Shown: positions 7,362 through 20,381, counted from the stretch's first letter. The stretch: DNA of 64,000 nucleotides from Solirubrobacterales bacterium (GCA_023958085.1 JAMLGI010000001.1:434001-498000); one strand, 5' to 3'. The notes: generated by a model not told the origin, from the letters alone. Numbers and translations are program-made.

Positions 7362-9065
7362 TCAGCTCACCGGCACGGAGCGGGCGATGATTGACCCGAA
7401 ATCGGTGTTGGCCGAGAGGGTGCCGAAGGCACCGCCTTGCTCACCGGCGAGGCGGGAAGCGCAGAAGGCGTCGGCTACCGCCGGGTCGCCGTGACGGACC
7501 AGAACCGATGCCTGAAGCGCCAGGGCCATCCCCTCGACCACCTGCCTTGCCCGGATTTCCAGGGTCTCCGGCGAGCTGGCCAGGGACTTGCGGACCTTGA
7601 TCACGTAGGTGTCCAGCCGCGGGTCGGCACCGGCCGCCTGATCGATCTCGGCGAACAGGGCGTCGGCGGAGGCGGGGCTTTTCACCATCGCCCGGAGCGC
7701 GTCCAGACACTGCACGTTGCCGGAACCCTCCCAGACCGACATCACCGGGGCCTCACGATAGATCCGGGGCATGCCGGACTCCTCGATGTAGCCGTTGCCG
7801 CCGAGGCATTCAAGCGCCTCGGCCGCGTGCCAGGGGGCCCGCTTGCAGATCCAGTACTTCAACACCGGGGTCGCGAGACGCTTGAACAGTGCCGCCGATT
7901 CATCTCCGGCCGCTGCCTCGTCGTAGGAGCGTGCCAGGCGCATCATCGAGGCGGTTGCCGCCTCGGATTCGAGGCATAGATCGGCCAGCACGTTGGTCAT
8001 CAGCGGCTGCTCGATCAGCCGGCGACCGAAGGCGGCACGCTGTGACGTGTAATGGAGCGCCTGGGCGACCGCGTTTCGCATTCCGGCGGTCGAACCGATC
8101 GCGCAGTCGAGGCGGGTGTGGGCGACCATCTCGATGATCGTCCTGACCCCGCGGCCGTCCTCGCCGACCATGCGGCCCCAGGTCCCGCGGAACTCGATCT
8201 CGGCCGAGGCGTTGGAGCGGTTGCCGAGCTTGTCCTTGAGGCGCTGGATCTGAAAGACGTTGCGTTCACCGTCCGGGGTGAAGCGCGGGACCAGGAAGCA
8301 GGAAACGCCCGCTTCGGTCTGGGCGAGGACCAGGAAGGCGTCACACATCGGGGCGGAGCAGAACCACTTGTGACCGGTGATCGCGTACTCGCCGCCCGGC
8401 CCGCCACCGTTGATCGGCACCGCCCGCGTGGTGTTGGCCCGCACGTCGGAGCCACCCTGCTTCTCGGTCATCGCCATCCCGGCGAGCGCCCCCGGCTTCC
8501 GGTCAGCCGGGCGCAACCCACCGTCGTACTCGAGGCTGGTGAACCGGGGTTCCCACTCGGCCGCCACCTCCGGCTGGAGCCGGAGCGAAGGGATCACCGA
8601 GGTGGTCATCGAGATCGGGCAGCCACAGCCGGCCTCGACCTGGGTGAGCTGGGCGAAGAGTGCCGCCCGGGCGACGTTCGCCCCCGGGCCCGGTTCCCGC
8701 CAGGGGAGGGAGTGGAGCGCGTGGTTGATCCCGGTTCCCATCAGGAGATCCCAGGCCGGATGAAACTCGACCTCGTCGATCCGGTGGCCGAACCGGTCGT
8801 GGGTCTTCAGTTTCGGGGTGAAATCGTTGGCGTCCCGGCCGGCCCGCATCAGCTCCGCCGAACCGCAGATCGCACCGAGCGTCCGGATCCGGTCTTCCGC
8901 CCAGCCGGCTCCCTCCCGTTTCACGGCCTCCTGAAGTGGGCGATCGATCTCGTAAAGGTTTACGTCCTCCAGGGCGGTCGCCTGGTTGAACACCTTGTGA
9001 GTCCTCGCGCCCGAACTGTCACCTGTGGTTTCCACGCGTTCGGTCACCTCCGCAATCTGGGCCAT
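7362..9065 (-). CDS. AidB-like acyl-CoA dehydrogenase
   Basis: 567 residues from the ATG at 9065 (a TTG at 9098 would add 11). The N-terminus THKVFNQATALEDVNLYEID is the hallmark of the AidB subfamily. The flavin-binding middle shows MAMTEKQGGSDVRANTT and HKWFCSAP; the C-terminal helical domain has YTSQRAAFGRRLIEQPL and CLGGNGYIEE, with the RxxAFG motif of acyl-CoA dehydrogenases. E. coli AidB binds FAD and DNA and responds to alkylation; many actinobacterial homologues are thought to be broad acyl-CoA or isovaleryl-CoA dehydrogenases. Electrons would pass to the ETF encoded at 47937-49694. It stands alone, divergent from icd. Confidence 0.88.
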   Translation of the reverse strand: MAQIAEVTERVETTGDSSGARTHKVFNQATALEDVNLYEIDRPLQEAVKREGAGWAEDRIRTLGAICGSAELMRAGRDANDFTPKLKTHDRFGHRIDEVEFHPAWDLLMGTGINHALHSLPWREPGPGANVARAALFAQLTQVEAGCGCPISMTTSVIPSLRLQPEVAAEWEPRFTSLEYDGGLRPADRKPGALAGMAMTEKQGGSDVRANTTRAVPINGGGPGGEYAITGHKWFCSAPMCDAFLVLAQTEAGVSCFLVPRFTPDGERNVFQIQRLKDKLGNRSNASAEIEFRGTWGRMVGEDGRGVRTIIEMVAHTRLDCAIGSTAGMRNAVAQALHYTSQRAAFGRRLIEQPLMTNVLADLCLESEAATASMMRLARSYDEAAAGDESAALFKRLATPVLKYWICKRAPWHAAEALECLGGNGYIEESGMPRIYREAPVMSVWEGSGNVQCLDALRAMVKSPASADALFAEIDQAAGADPRLDTYVIKVRKSLASSPETLEIRARQVVEGMALALQASVLVRHGDPAVADAFCASRLAGEQGGAFGTLSANTDFGSIIARSVPVS

Positions 9066-9238
9066 CTCTCGATGATCGCACAGGGTTCCCGTCGGCAAGG
9101 ACCGGAAAACTACTTAAATCGCGCTGAACCTCCCGATCGGCCGCACCTCGACCCTGCGGGCACCGATAGCATCGCGGCCGTACTGGAAACGCAGCACCCG
9201 GCCGTAGCTCCGGAGCGAACCGAAGGGAAGTACCCCAC

Positions 9239-11486
<2,248 letters not shown>

Positions 11487-11498
11487 CGAACCCCTTTC

Positions 11499-11546
11499 GG
11501 GGTGGGGCCCGTAGGTATCCATATGGACACCGACGGGCCCCACCCC
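11499..11546. terminator. Long perfect hairpin behind mdh
   Basis: A 14-bp perfect stem GGGGTGGGGCCCGT (11499-11512) with its complement (11533-11546). The 20-nt loop holds a further palindrome TCCATATGGA. It begins 12 bp after the mdh stop codon. There is no T-run, so it may act as an mRNA end stabiliser rather than a simple terminator. Confidence 0.7.
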
Positions 11547-11624
11547 CGCTGATTTGGCGGGTTTCGGCCGTCCGCTTGGGTCGCGGGGCCGGTGGGGATG
11601 GCCCGGTGGCGTGAGCCCGAGCCC

Positions 11625-13466
11625 CTAACGCTTCAGTCCGAACCGGAAGGTCTCCGAGACCCGTATCCCGTTCGAGGAGGAAACGCCGACGGTCACCACG
11701 ATCGAGCCGGACTTGCGGTTCCGGGCGAGTCGCCGCCAGGCCCGGTTGGTGACGAGCCGCAGCTTCACGACTCTCGAGCCACCGGCGGGAATCGGCCTGG
11801 TGCTGAACCGGGCTCCTGAATTGACCCCACCGCCCCGGACCCTCGCCACCGTGGTTGCCCTCCGGATCCTGCAGGTGCCGTTCGGACACTTGACCCTGAC
11901 CGCAGTGAAGCTGCGGCTGCGTGTCAGCCTGACCACCGGCCTGCTCACCCGGATCACGTCCGGCTTGTAGAGGTCCGGGTTGAGGCCGGGCGGTCCCTGC
12001 CGGCCGGTCGGACCGGTCGCCCCGGTAGCCCCGCTGGTCCCCGGGGCTCCCGGAGCTCCGGGGTTTCCGGGGGTTCCCGGGACTCCCGGGGATCCCGGAG
12101 CTCCCGGCGTTCCGGGGGATCCTTCCGGTCCACGGAGGTCGGTCAGCCAGGGGTCGAAGCTGACGTCACCACCGGTCTGGATCTGGTTGATTCCGCCACA
12201 GTCCGGGTTCACATCCGGTCGATGCGGCGGGGACGGGTTGCCGTTGTCGGTGTAGTTGGGGCCCTCTTCGCAACCCCACCAGTTCTGGCGCGCCTCGATC
12301 GGGACCGGGGTGGGATTCGAGATCGCGCTGACCGGACTGGACCCGTCGATCCGGTTTCGGTGCACCGTGGTACCGATCGGGTAGAGCGGGGACCCGACGC
12401 GCGGGATCACCGCGATGGATTGCAGGAAGATGAGAACGTCCTGACTGATGTTGTCGTGGATGAAGGCGCCCCGGACCATCCCCGCCAGCTGGATCCCGAA
12501 CCCGAATGGCGCTACCGCCTTGTTCGTGATCGTGTTGCCCTCGATCACCGGTTCGGTCACCGAACCCCGGTGGGCGGTGGCCAGAGTTCCGGTTGAAATC
12601 CCGATCGCCTCACCGGACCCGTCACCGAGGAGGACGCTGTTTCCACGGATCACCGGACGGTCGAATCCGAGTGCGGTCGGGCTGCTCCCGTCCGGATTGG
12701 CCCGGAACCTGATTTCCGACCCGACCACCGTGTTGCCGGCCACCGTCTGGGTTGCGTTTGCGGGATTCCCGGCCCCGCCGCCGCTCTCGGTCATCTGGTT
12801 CAAGTAGGACAGGCCGTTGACCGCCCCCCGGCAGAGCCTGCTGTTCCTCACCGTTGTCGGACGGGTCGAGTTTTCGATCAGCACTCCGTGGCCACCCTGG
12901 CCGCAGATCGAACCTCCGCTGAACATGATCTCGGCGCTGTTGGCAACCCGGTTCAGAAACTGAACGCCGTCGCCGGGCGTGCCCGCGGAGCCGTCCAGCT
13001 GAAGCTGCCGGAAGGTGTAGTTCGACGGTGGCCCGGAGATCGGCGGCTGCGCGAAAAGCCCCAGTTTGTTTCCGGCACCGACACTCGGGGCGCCGACCGA
13101 GGTGAACTCGATCACATTGAAGTTGCTGACCGTGACGTCACCGGCAGTCGTGACCCCGATCGTGCCTCGGTCGGTCGCCGTGGTGGAGAGGCCGCCGCTG
13201 ATCGTGGTCTGCTGGCTGCCATCGACGGTGCCGAGCAGGGTCAGCGGCTTGGTGATCTGAACCCCGTTCGGGGTTTCGACGAAGGTGCCCGGGCCGACGT
13301 TCACGGCGTCGCCGGGAGCAGCCAGATTCACCGCATAGGCGATCGTCTGGCAGGGCGAAAGGACAGGGCCGCAGACCGGACTGTCGGTTCCCGTGGTCTC
13401 CACCTGGATCGAAGCTGCCGAGGCCTGACCTGCGGTCAGAAGCAGTCCGGTCGTCGCCAGCAGCAT
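11625..13466 (-). CDS. Exported beta-helix protein with collagen-like repeat; signal peptide interrupted by a stop
   Basis: 613 residues in the open frame from the ATG at 13466: rest of a signal peptide (ATTGLLLTAGQASAAS), a right-handed beta-helix domain (about 20-410), a collagen-like Gly-X-Y run (about 445-500, GTPGAPGSPGVPG and similar) and a C-terminal basic beta domain (about 510-613). Paralogue of 14711-16693. The likely true start is the ATG at 13532 with an AAGGGAG site, as in the paralogue. An in-frame TAG at 13470-13472 then stops translation after MFKSMERGNREPGRVRRHIH. The gene is therefore either broken, read through, or started at 13466 without the basic n-region. Probable surface protein; function unknown. 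Confidence 0.75.
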   Translation of the reverse strand: MLLATTGLLLTAGQASAASIQVETTGTDSPVCGPVLSPCQTIAYAVNLAAPGDAVNVGPGTFVETPNGVQITKPLTLLGTVDGSQQTTISGGLSTTATDRGTIGVTTAGDVTVSNFNVIEFTSVGAPSVGAGNKLGLFAQPPISGPPSNYTFRQLQLDGSAGTPGDGVQFLNRVANSAEIMFSGGSICGQGGHGVLIENSTRPTTVRNSRLCRGAVNGLSYLNQMTESGGGAGNPANATQTVAGNTVVGSEIRFRANPDGSSPTALGFDRPVIRGNSVLLGDGSGEAIGISTGTLATAHRGSVTEPVIEGNTITNKAVAPFGFGIQLAGMVRGAFIHDNISQDVLIFLQSIAVIPRVGSPLYPIGTTVHRNRIDGSSPVSAISNPTPVPIEARQNWWGCEEGPNYTDNGNPSPPHRPDVNPDCGGINQIQTGGDVSFDPWLTDLRGPEGSPGTPGAPGSPGVPGTPGNPGAPGAPGTSGATGATGPTGRQGPPGLNPDLYKPDVIRVSRPVVRLTRSRSFTAVRVKCPNGTCRIRRATTVARVRGGGVNSGARFSTRPIPAGGSRVVKLRLVTNRAWRRLARNRKSGSIVVTVGVSSSNGIRVSETFRFGLKR

Positions 13467-13469
13467 CAG

Positions 13470-13532
13470 CTAGTGAATATGCCGGCGAACCCGGCCCGGC
13501 TCCCTGTTTCCTCGCTCCATCGACTTGAACAT
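13470..13532 (-). pseudogene. Original 5' end of the beta-helix gene, ending in TAG
   Basis: ATG at 13532 with ribosome site AAGGGAG (13543-13537) encodes a basic 20-residue n-region ending in RRHIH, then TAG, then continues in the same frame into the hydrophobic core of the signal peptide. The paralogue at 16693 has the same ribosome site and an uninterrupted n-region. The stop is therefore a nonsense change within a once-continuous gene. Confidence 0.65.
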
Positions 13533-13688
13533 GGGTCTCCCTTCATCGGTTCTGGACTTGAAGTAGGCCGGGTCGACTGCCACGGCTCCTGTAGCCAAGC
13601 ACAGAAACCGTCGCAGGCAAGTTCCGGACCCTGTCGAACCCATCCGGTCGTTCATCGGGATGACCGACCCGGTGGGTAAGTTCGGTTC

Positions 13689-14648
13689 GTGGAGCCCACC
13701 CCGAGAGTTCTGATCGCGCGAGAGTTGCTGCCGGCCGGACGGCGGGTTCTGGAGGCCGATCTCGAAGTGATCTCGCTCGGCCTGCAATCAACCAGGCAGG
13801 AGCAGCTGGCCGCGATCCCCGGTATGTCCGCGCTGGTCGCGGACCTCACCGTCCGAATCGATACCGAACTGCTCGAAGCCGCCGGTCTCGGGCTGCAGGT
13901 GGTTTCGAACTTCGCGGTCGGGTACGACAACATTGATCTGGACGCCTGCCGGGAGCGAGGGGTGGCCGTCACCAACACCCCGGGGGTCCTGACCAACGCG
14001 ACCGCCGAACTGGCGCTGGCACTTGCCCTCGCCGCGGCCCGCGACCTGCCGAAGGCCGAATTGAAGCTGCGGGCGGGGGAGTGGCGAGGCTGGGACCCGG
14101 GCGAGTATCGGGGTTTCGAGCTGGCCGGGGCGACGGTCGGGGTCGTCGGGCTGGGACGGATCGGCACCCGTTTCGCCGAGCTCGTTTCCGGGTTCGGCGG
14201 CGACCGGCTCTTCGCCTCGCGCCGTCCGAAGCCGGAAGTGGAAGAGCGACTCGGCCTGGAACGGGTTGACCTGTCCGAACTGCTGCGGCGTTCGGATCTG
14301 GTCAGCCTCCATCTGCCGGCGCTGCCGGAAAACCATCACCTGATCAACCGGCAGTCGCTTGCGCTGATGAAACCGACCGCGATCCTGGTTAACACCGGCC
14401 GTGGCACCCTGGTTGACTCCCTCGCGCTGGCGGAGGCATTACAGGCCGGTCAGCTCGGGGCGGCGGGCCTCGACGTTTACGAGGGGGAGCCCGAAGTTCC
14501 GCCGGAACTGCTGGCGGCACCTCGGACCGCGCTGGCCCCGCACATCGGTTCGGCCACCTTCAGGACCCGTGACGCGATGGCGGAACTGGCCGCCCGGAAC
14601 GTGCTCGCGGTGCTCTCCGGAGAGGAACCTCCGGCCCGGGTCGCCTGA
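13689..14648 (+). CDS. D-2-hydroxyacid dehydrogenase (glyoxylate/hydroxypyruvate reductase type)
   Basis: 319 residues from a GTG at 13689. NAD(P)-binding fold GATVGVVGLGRIGTRFAELV (residues about 145-165). The catalytic set of the family is visible: Arg in NTGRGTLVD, Glu in YEGEPEVP, and His in APHIGSAT. The N-terminal NFAVGYDNIDLDACRERGV and TNTPGVLTNATAELALAL segments match glyoxylate/hydroxypyruvate reductases. Likely reaction is NAD(P)H reduction of glyoxylate or hydroxypyruvate; phosphoglycerate dehydrogenase is less likely because no ACT domain is present. It lies between the two beta-helix/collagen paralogues on the opposite strand. Confidence 0.9.
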   Translation: MEPTPRVLIARELLPAGRRVLEADLEVISLGLQSTRQEQLAAIPGMSALVADLTVRIDTELLEAAGLGLQVVSNFAVGYDNIDLDACRERGVAVTNTPGVLTNATAELALALALAAARDLPKAELKLRAGEWRGWDPGEYRGFELAGATVGVVGLGRIGTRFAELVSGFGGDRLFASRRPKPEVEERLGLERVDLSELLRRSDLVSLHLPALPENHHLINRQSLALMKPTAILVNTGRGTLVDSLALAEALQAGQLGAAGLDVYEGEPEVPPELLAAPRTALAPHIGSATFRTRDAMAELAARNVLAVLSGEEPPARVA

Positions 14649-14675
14649 GAACCGGCCGGCCCTCATCCCGCCGCC

Positions 14676-14700
14676 CCCACCGGCCGGACCGGCCGGTGGG
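14676..14700. terminator. Bidirectional hairpin terminator
   Basis: CCCACCGGCC (14676-14685), 5-nt loop, GGCCGGTGGG (14691-14700), followed by TTTG. It lies between two convergent genes and can serve both. Confidence 0.75.
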
Positions 14701-14710
14701 TTTGAGTCCG

Positions 14711-16693
14711 TCAGCGGTTCAGGCCGGCGGTTACGTCGCGGTTGGTTACCCGGCCGTTGCTGGAGGAGACCATGATCGATGCGGTGATCGTTCCGACCCG
14801 GCCGCTGCGGGGCATTCTGCGGAGCACCCTTCGCGGCACGTTCACCCGGATCGACCGGGTTCGGCCGGCCGGGAACTGGCCGGTGGGGAAACTCGCGGTT
14901 CCGCGGTACACCTTGCCGCGAACGTTGATCCGGACGGTCACCTTCCGGATCAGGCAGCTGCCTTCACGGCAGGTGGTGGTCGCAATCCTGAAACTGCGGC
15001 GGGACGACCCGATCCGCACCCGTCCGTTGACTGCCGAGCGGACCAGCGGACGGCTGGAATCACCGCTGCCGCCGGTGCCCTTTGGTCCCCGTGGTCCACG
15101 CGGACCGGTCGGCCCTCTTGAGCCTTGGGAGCCGTTCGGTCCCTGGGGGCCCTGGGATCCGGTCGGACCCTGGGGACCCTGGGAGCCGGTTGGTCCCTCC
15201 GGTCCGGACGGCCCGGTCGGTCCATCCGAGCCGGTCGGTCCGGCGGGACCGGTCGGTCCATCGGGCCCTTCCAGTTCGGTCAGCCACGGATTGAAGTAAA
15301 CGAGACCGTCGGCCTGGGTCTGATCGATCCCGGCACATTCCGGGATCGTGCCGGTGCGATGCGGAGGTGAGGGATGGCCGTTGTCGTTGTAGTTCGGCCC
15401 GTCGTTGCAGCCCCACCAGTTCTGGGTTGCCTGGATCGGCTCCGGGGTCAGGTTGGACACCGCCGCCGTCGAGCTGGCGTTGACCAGCCGGTTGCGGTAG
15501 GCGGTCACATCGGTCGGGTTCAGGAAGGTGCCGGGGGTTGTGGATTCGACCGGTGTGGTCCGGAGGAAGGTGTCCACATCCTGCGAGATGTTGTCGCGGA
15601 CAAGCGGATTCCGGACCAGACCGAGAACGTTGATTGCGGTTGCACCCGGAGTGCTGGAGGAGATCGTGTTGCCGGTCACCTGGGCCTCGTTGATCGCGCC
15701 GCGGTAGTTGTCGGCGTACTTGCCGGTGGAGAGCTCGATACCGGGACCCCCCGCGCTGCCGAGCATGATGCTGTTGTCCCGGATCACCGGCCGGTTGAAG
15801 CCGGGTGCTGTCGGCAGTGCCCAGCTGACGTTGGCTTTGAAGATGATTCCGCTGCCGAGGAACACGTTGTTGGCCACCGTCTGGACGGCGTCGTCCCGAT
15901 TATCGGCCCCGTTGGTGATGTCACCCTCGAGGTTGTAGTAGGCGAGGTTGCCTTTTCTGCCCTGGCAGATCGTGCTGTTTTCGACCGTGATCGTCTTGAC
16001 CGCGTTCTCGACGAGGATGCCGGTGCCATCCTGACCGCAGACCGTTCCACCGCTGAACAGGATCTCGGCGGTCTGGCCGCTGGTGAAGTTGCGGAAGCGG
16101 ACTCCGGTGGCGTCCGGGCCGTCCGAGCCGATCACGTCGACGTTGCGGAAGGTGTACTTCCAGGGACCGCCTGTAGCGGTCGGCCGAACCATCAGGCCGG
16201 TCTTGTTGCCGGTGTTGATGTTCGGCGTTCCGTTCGACCTGAACTCGATAATGGTGATATTTCGAATGGTGATGTCTCCGGCAACGTTGTTCATCCGGAT
16301 CGTCCCCGCAATCGGCAGGACTGGTGCGGTGACCAGCCCGCCGCTCACAATGGTTTTCGCGGCGCCGTTCCTGGTGCCGTTCAGGGTGAGGGGCTTGTTG
16401 ATGTCGACTCCGTTCGGCGCCTCAACGAAGGTGCCCGGGCCGACGTTCACCGTGTCTCCGGGCGCCGCGAGATTGACCGCGTAGGCGATCGTCAGGCAGG
16501 GCGTGAGGATCGGCCCGCAGCCCGGGGCGTCGGTGCCGGTGGTTTCCACCTGAAGCGAGGCGGCCGAGGCCTGCCCGGTGGAAACTGCCAGGACGGTGAT
16601 CAAGGCCAGTTGTAGTCCAAGGATCAACCGGCTCGTTGGCCGACGCCGACCGCCCGGCCGTCCGCCCTGCTCCCTCTTCCGTGAATCCCGCAT
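14711..16693 (-). CDS. Exported beta-helix protein with collagen-like repeat
   Basis: 660 residues from the ATG at 16693 (ribosome site AAGGGAGGG). A long signal peptide with basic n-region ([18 protein letters not shown]) and core [20 protein letters not shown] ends near ASA. A right-handed beta-helix domain follows (about 45-470), then a Gly-Pro-X collagen-like run (about 490-560, [20 protein letters not shown] and on) and a basic C-terminal beta domain. It shares domain order and the motif [30 protein letters not shown] with the gene at 11625. Probably a surface or matrix protein; function unknown. The upstream extension of the open frame has no matching paralogue sequence and is left out. 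Confidence 0.85.
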   Translation of the reverse strand: MRDSRKREQGGRPGGRRRPTSRLILGLQLALITVLAVSTGQASAASLQVETTGTDAPGCGPILTPCLTIAYAVNLAAPGDTVNVGPGTFVEAPNGVDINKPLTLNGTRNGAAKTIVSGGLVTAPVLPIAGTIRMNNVAGDITIRNITIIEFRSNGTPNINTGNKTGLMVRPTATGGPWKYTFRNVDVIGSDGPDATGVRFRNFTSGQTAEILFSGGTVCGQDGTGILVENAVKTITVENSTICQGRKGNLAYYNLEGDITNGADNRDDAVQTVANNVFLGSGIIFKANVSWALPTAPGFNRPVIRDNSIMLGSAGGPGIELSTGKYADNYRGAINEAQVTGNTISSSTPGATAINVLGLVRNPLVRDNISQDVDTFLRTTPVESTTPGTFLNPTDVTAYRNRLVNASSTAAVSNLTPEPIQATQNWWGCNDGPNYNDNGHPSPPHRTGTIPECAGIDQTQADGLVYFNPWLTELEGPDGPTGPAGPTGSDGPTGPSGPEGPTGSQGPQGPTGSQGPQGPNGSQGSRGPTGPRGPRGPKGTGGSGDSSRPLVRSAVNGRVRIGSSRRSFRIATTTCREGSCLIRKVTVRINVRGKVYRGTASFPTGQFPAGRTRSIRVNVPRRVLRRMPRSGRVGTITASIMVSSSNGRVTNRDVTAGLNR

Positions 16694-16838
16694 CGGACCC
16701 TCCCTTATGTGGTTGTCCAGAACTCCGACGCTTGCGCGTATTGGGCGAAAAGAGTACCAGAGTGTTTGCCGGATGATCGTCAAATCGTCCGGCAGCGACC
16801 ACGAAGCGAGGATCGGACCGAGCAGTGCCTTCGGACAG

Positions 16839-17477
16839 TCAGCTCGGCCGTTCGGCCTTGCGTGACTTCGGCACCGTGCGGAAAACGTGGTCCCAGAACG
16901 TGGTCGAAACGCCGTAGCCGTAATGGTGATCCTGGAAGTGGTGCCGCATGTGGTGTTCACGCAGCCGTTTCGCCGCCTTCGACCGCGGGGCGAAATGGTG
17001 AACGTAGTAGTGGGTGTAGTCGTAGATCAGGTACCCGACCAGAAACCCGGCGAAAATCGCAAACCCGTACGGAGAACCGAAAATCAGCATGAAAGCCAGG
17101 TAGAAAAGCGCCGCCAGGGGCAGGCTGGCGGCGGGGGGCATGACCAGCCGCATCGGATCGTTGGGATGGTCATGGTGCACGCCGTGCATCACGAAGTTGA
17201 ACTTTTCGCCGCCCTTGATCTTCGGAACCCAGTGGAACAGGGTGCGGTGCAGCCAGTACTCGGAGAAGGTCCAGATCGCGAGCCCGCCAACGAAACATCC
17301 GACCAGTCCGAGTGCAGCCAGACCCCGGTCCGCGGCGAGGTAGATCATCACCGCGATCACCGGGATGTAGATCAGCGCCGGCACGACGGGATGGACCCGC
17401 GAGAAAAAATTGAGGAAGCGGTTGTCGAACAGATCCGGCGACGCGGCCAGTTTCGAGGTTCTTCCGGAAGATCCCAT
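16839..17477 (-). CDS. Fatty acid hydroxylase / sterol desaturase family membrane protein
   Basis: About 212 residues from the ATG at 17477 (MGSSGRTSK); the frame extends further upstream without support. Di-iron histidine clusters are visible: [23 protein letters not shown] and [13 protein letters not shown]. At least four hydrophobic segments lie between them. Members hydroxylate or desaturate lipid chains or carotenoids within the membrane; the substrate here is unknown. The gene is divergent from ahcY, with starts about 60 bp apart. Confidence 0.88.
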   Translation of the reverse strand: MGSSGRTSKLAASPDLFDNRFLNFFSRVHPVVPALIYIPVIAVMIYLAADRGLAALGLVGCFVGGLAIWTFSEYWLHRTLFHWVPKIKGGEKFNFVMHGVHHDHPNDPMRLVMPPAASLPLAALFYLAFMLIFGSPYGFAIFAGFLVGYLIYDYTHYYVHHFAPRSKAAKRLREHHMRHHFQDHHYGYGVSTTFWDHVFRTVPKSRKAERPS

Positions 17478-17536
17478 CTCGCTTTCTAATGGTAGCGTGG
17501 ACGGTCGTTCGAACTTCGAAGGGACCGAAAAAACCG

Positions 17537-19009
<1,473 letters not shown>

Positions 19010-19150
19010 CGGGCGGCCCGCAGGAACCACCAGCCGCACGCTGGCTTCGTCAGCAGCCGGAAACGAACAGCTCACGCACCCGCGTACTATCGCGGTCCGT
19101 TTCCGGCTGAGTCCTCGCCATCGCACGGCTGGAGGCCCCTGCGAACCACC
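19010..19150. repeat. Composite inverted-repeat element E1
   Basis: Begins at the base after the ahcY stop. The outer arm CGGGCGGCCCGCAGGAACCA (19010-19029, extending to 19033) is identical over 24 nt to the complement of 46051-46074. The core stem AGCCGGAAACG (19055-19065) pairs perfectly with 19098-19108 around a 32-nt loop (19066-19097) containing GCTCACGCACCCG and CGTACTATCGCG. The far arm near 19126-19150 partly pairs with the first arm. Confidence 0.85.
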
Positions 19151-19170
19151 CGTGAGGGCGGGTACTGCCC

Positions 19171-19283
19171 CGGAACCGCCAGAGCGGCGTCTGCGGCGTC
19201 ACCGGAAGGAAACGACCAGCTCAAGTACGTGAGTACGATCGCGGGCCGTTTCCTTCCGGTTCCTTGCATCCATCCACTCTGGA
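19171..19283. repeat. Composite inverted-repeat element E2
   Basis: Left arm 19176-19201 differs at one base from the arms of E3 and E5. The right arm 19260-19283 (TTCCTTGCATCCATCC then ACTCTGGA) differs at one base from E5. The core stem ACCGGAAGGAAACG (19201-19214) pairs perfectly with 19247-19260 over 14 bp. The 32-nt loop carries GCTCAAGTACGTG and AGTACGATCGCG. The core is unlike that of E5 although the arms match. Confidence 0.88.
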
Positions 19284-19340
19284 CGGCCCCGGTGCAGCAC
19301 CCGCGTGGTCAACCGGCAGCGTTGAGGTAGATCCCCGGGA

Positions 19341-19476
19341 CCACCAGAGCGGCGTCTGCGGCGTCACCCAGCCATCGACAGCAGGGTTTTCGCACCATGC
19401 GACTGACAGGCTTCCCCTCGATGGCTGGAAATCGGTGCCGACAGTACTTTTCGGTACACGAGGTGCCGATTTCCAG
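19341..19476. repeat. Composite inverted-repeat element E3 (two stems)
   Basis: Left arm 19341-19366 (CCACCAGAGCGGCGTCTGCG onward) is identical over 26 nt to the complement of 46032-46057. A first stem CCAGCCATCGA (19368-19378) pairs with 19418-19428. A second stem CTGGAAATCGG (19425-19435) pairs with 19466-19476 around a 30-nt loop holding the complement of TGTACCGAAAAGTACTGTCG. The 19381-19428 module recurs at 20289-20336. Confidence 0.82.
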
Positions 19477-19514
19477 ACGAATGACGCAGTCAGCGGACGG
19501 CTTTCACTTTCCAA

Positions 19515-19640
19515 CCCGGAGCCACCAGCCGTTCGCTGACAAGGACTCGACAGAAAATGAGGGGCGATAGTACGTGTTCGGTACGTGAGCGCCTCATTTT
19601 CTGTCGCTGACGCAGTCAGCGGGCGGCTGGTGGCTCCGGG
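19515..19640. repeat. Composite inverted-repeat element E4, overlapping the end of the TetR gene
   Basis: Outer stem CCCGGAGCCACCAGCCG (19515-19531) pairs perfectly over 17 bp with 19624-19640. Inner stem CGACAGAAAATGAGG (19548-19562) pairs perfectly over 15 bp with 19592-19606. The 29-nt loop reads, on the minus strand, CGCTCACGTACCGAACACGT then ACTATCGCC. The right outer arm encodes the last codons of the TetR gene (PEPPAAR), whose stop codon lies within the element. Confidence 0.88.
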
Positions 19641-20284
19641 CCGAAGAGGGTGGGCCACCAGACCTTGACCAGACTGGCAGCAACCTCATCGGCCGATGAT
19701 TCACCCTGGGCGAGGTGAAACTGCAGGCTGCGTTCGGTCATCAGGACCAGGCCCTCGGCCACCGCTGCTGCGTCGATCGCATCGGGGATCTCCCCCGCCC
19801 GCTGCAGCCGGACGATCTCGTCGGAGGTACCTTCGGTCACGCTCTCCAGAACCGAGCCCCAGAGTTCCCGGACCTCCTCGTCGTAGGTGGCTGCCTCGGC
19901 GGCCAGGCCGAGCAGGTCGGAACTGTCGGCGTAGATCCGGCAGATCGAGTAGATGGCGCTTTCCACATCCCGTCTTGGATTCCCTGTATCCCGCCAGCAG
20001 CGACCGAGCCGGGCCTGGTGGGAGACGATCAGGTCTTCCAGCGCACCGAGGAGCAGCTCCTCCTTGTCCCCGAAGTAGACGTAGAAGGCGCTGCGGGTGA
20101 CGCCGGCCTCGCGAGCCACGTTCTCCACGGTCAGGTCCTTGAAGGAACGCCGGACCGAAAGGTTCAGGGCGGCGTCGATCAGTTCCTGCCGAACCCGTTC
20201 ATGGCGGCGACGGCGATCATGGCGGCGTTCGAGTGAACCGGGCACCAGCGAAGCATAGGCACCGGTCCCGACAACATCAGCCAT
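19616..20284 (-). CDS. TetR/AcrR family transcriptional regulator
   Basis: 222 residues. The N-terminal helix-turn-helix is clear at about 30-80: RQELIDAALNLSVRRSFKDL, TVENVAREAGVTRSAFYVYFGDKEELL. The C-terminal ligand domain is of the all-alpha TetR type (YADSSDLLGLAAEAATYDEE). The ligand and target are unknown. It is flanked by composite repeats on both sides: element E4 supplies its last codons and stop, and a copy of an E3 module lies just upstream of its start. The upstream copper operon, transcribed in the same direction, is a candidate target, but no operator is identified. Confidence 0.88.
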   Translation of the reverse strand: MADVVGTGAYASLVPGSLERRHDRRRRHERVRQELIDAALNLSVRRSFKDLTVENVAREAGVTRSAFYVYFGDKEELLLGALEDLIVSHQARLGRCWRDTGNPRRDVESAIYSICRIYADSSDLLGLAAEAATYDEEVRELWGSVLESVTEGTSDEIVRLQRAGEIPDAIDAAAVAEGLVLMTERSLQFHLAQGESSADEVAASLVKVWWPTLFGPEPPAAR

Positions 20285-20288
20285 CTAC

Positions 20289-20336
20289 GGCAGGTCTCGC
20301 GCACCATGAGACTGACAAGCCTCCCGTCGATGGCTG
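20289..20336. repeat. Second copy of the E3 module
   Basis: About 48 bp (GCAGGTCTCGCGCACCATGA to GTCGATGGCTGG) closely resembling 19381-19428 in the same orientation. The two copies flank the TetR gene. Confidence 0.75.
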
Positions 20337-20381
20337 GGGCTGGAGGTTTCTGTGGCCTGGGTTGCTACTTGGCCGCGGGTT

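Noticed and set aside
19010-19615. CRISPR array or integron attC sites in the repeat-filled gap
   Set aside because: There is no regular spacing of a constant repeat, and no attC core sites or integrase gene; the conserved parts are arms and loops of separate hairpins.
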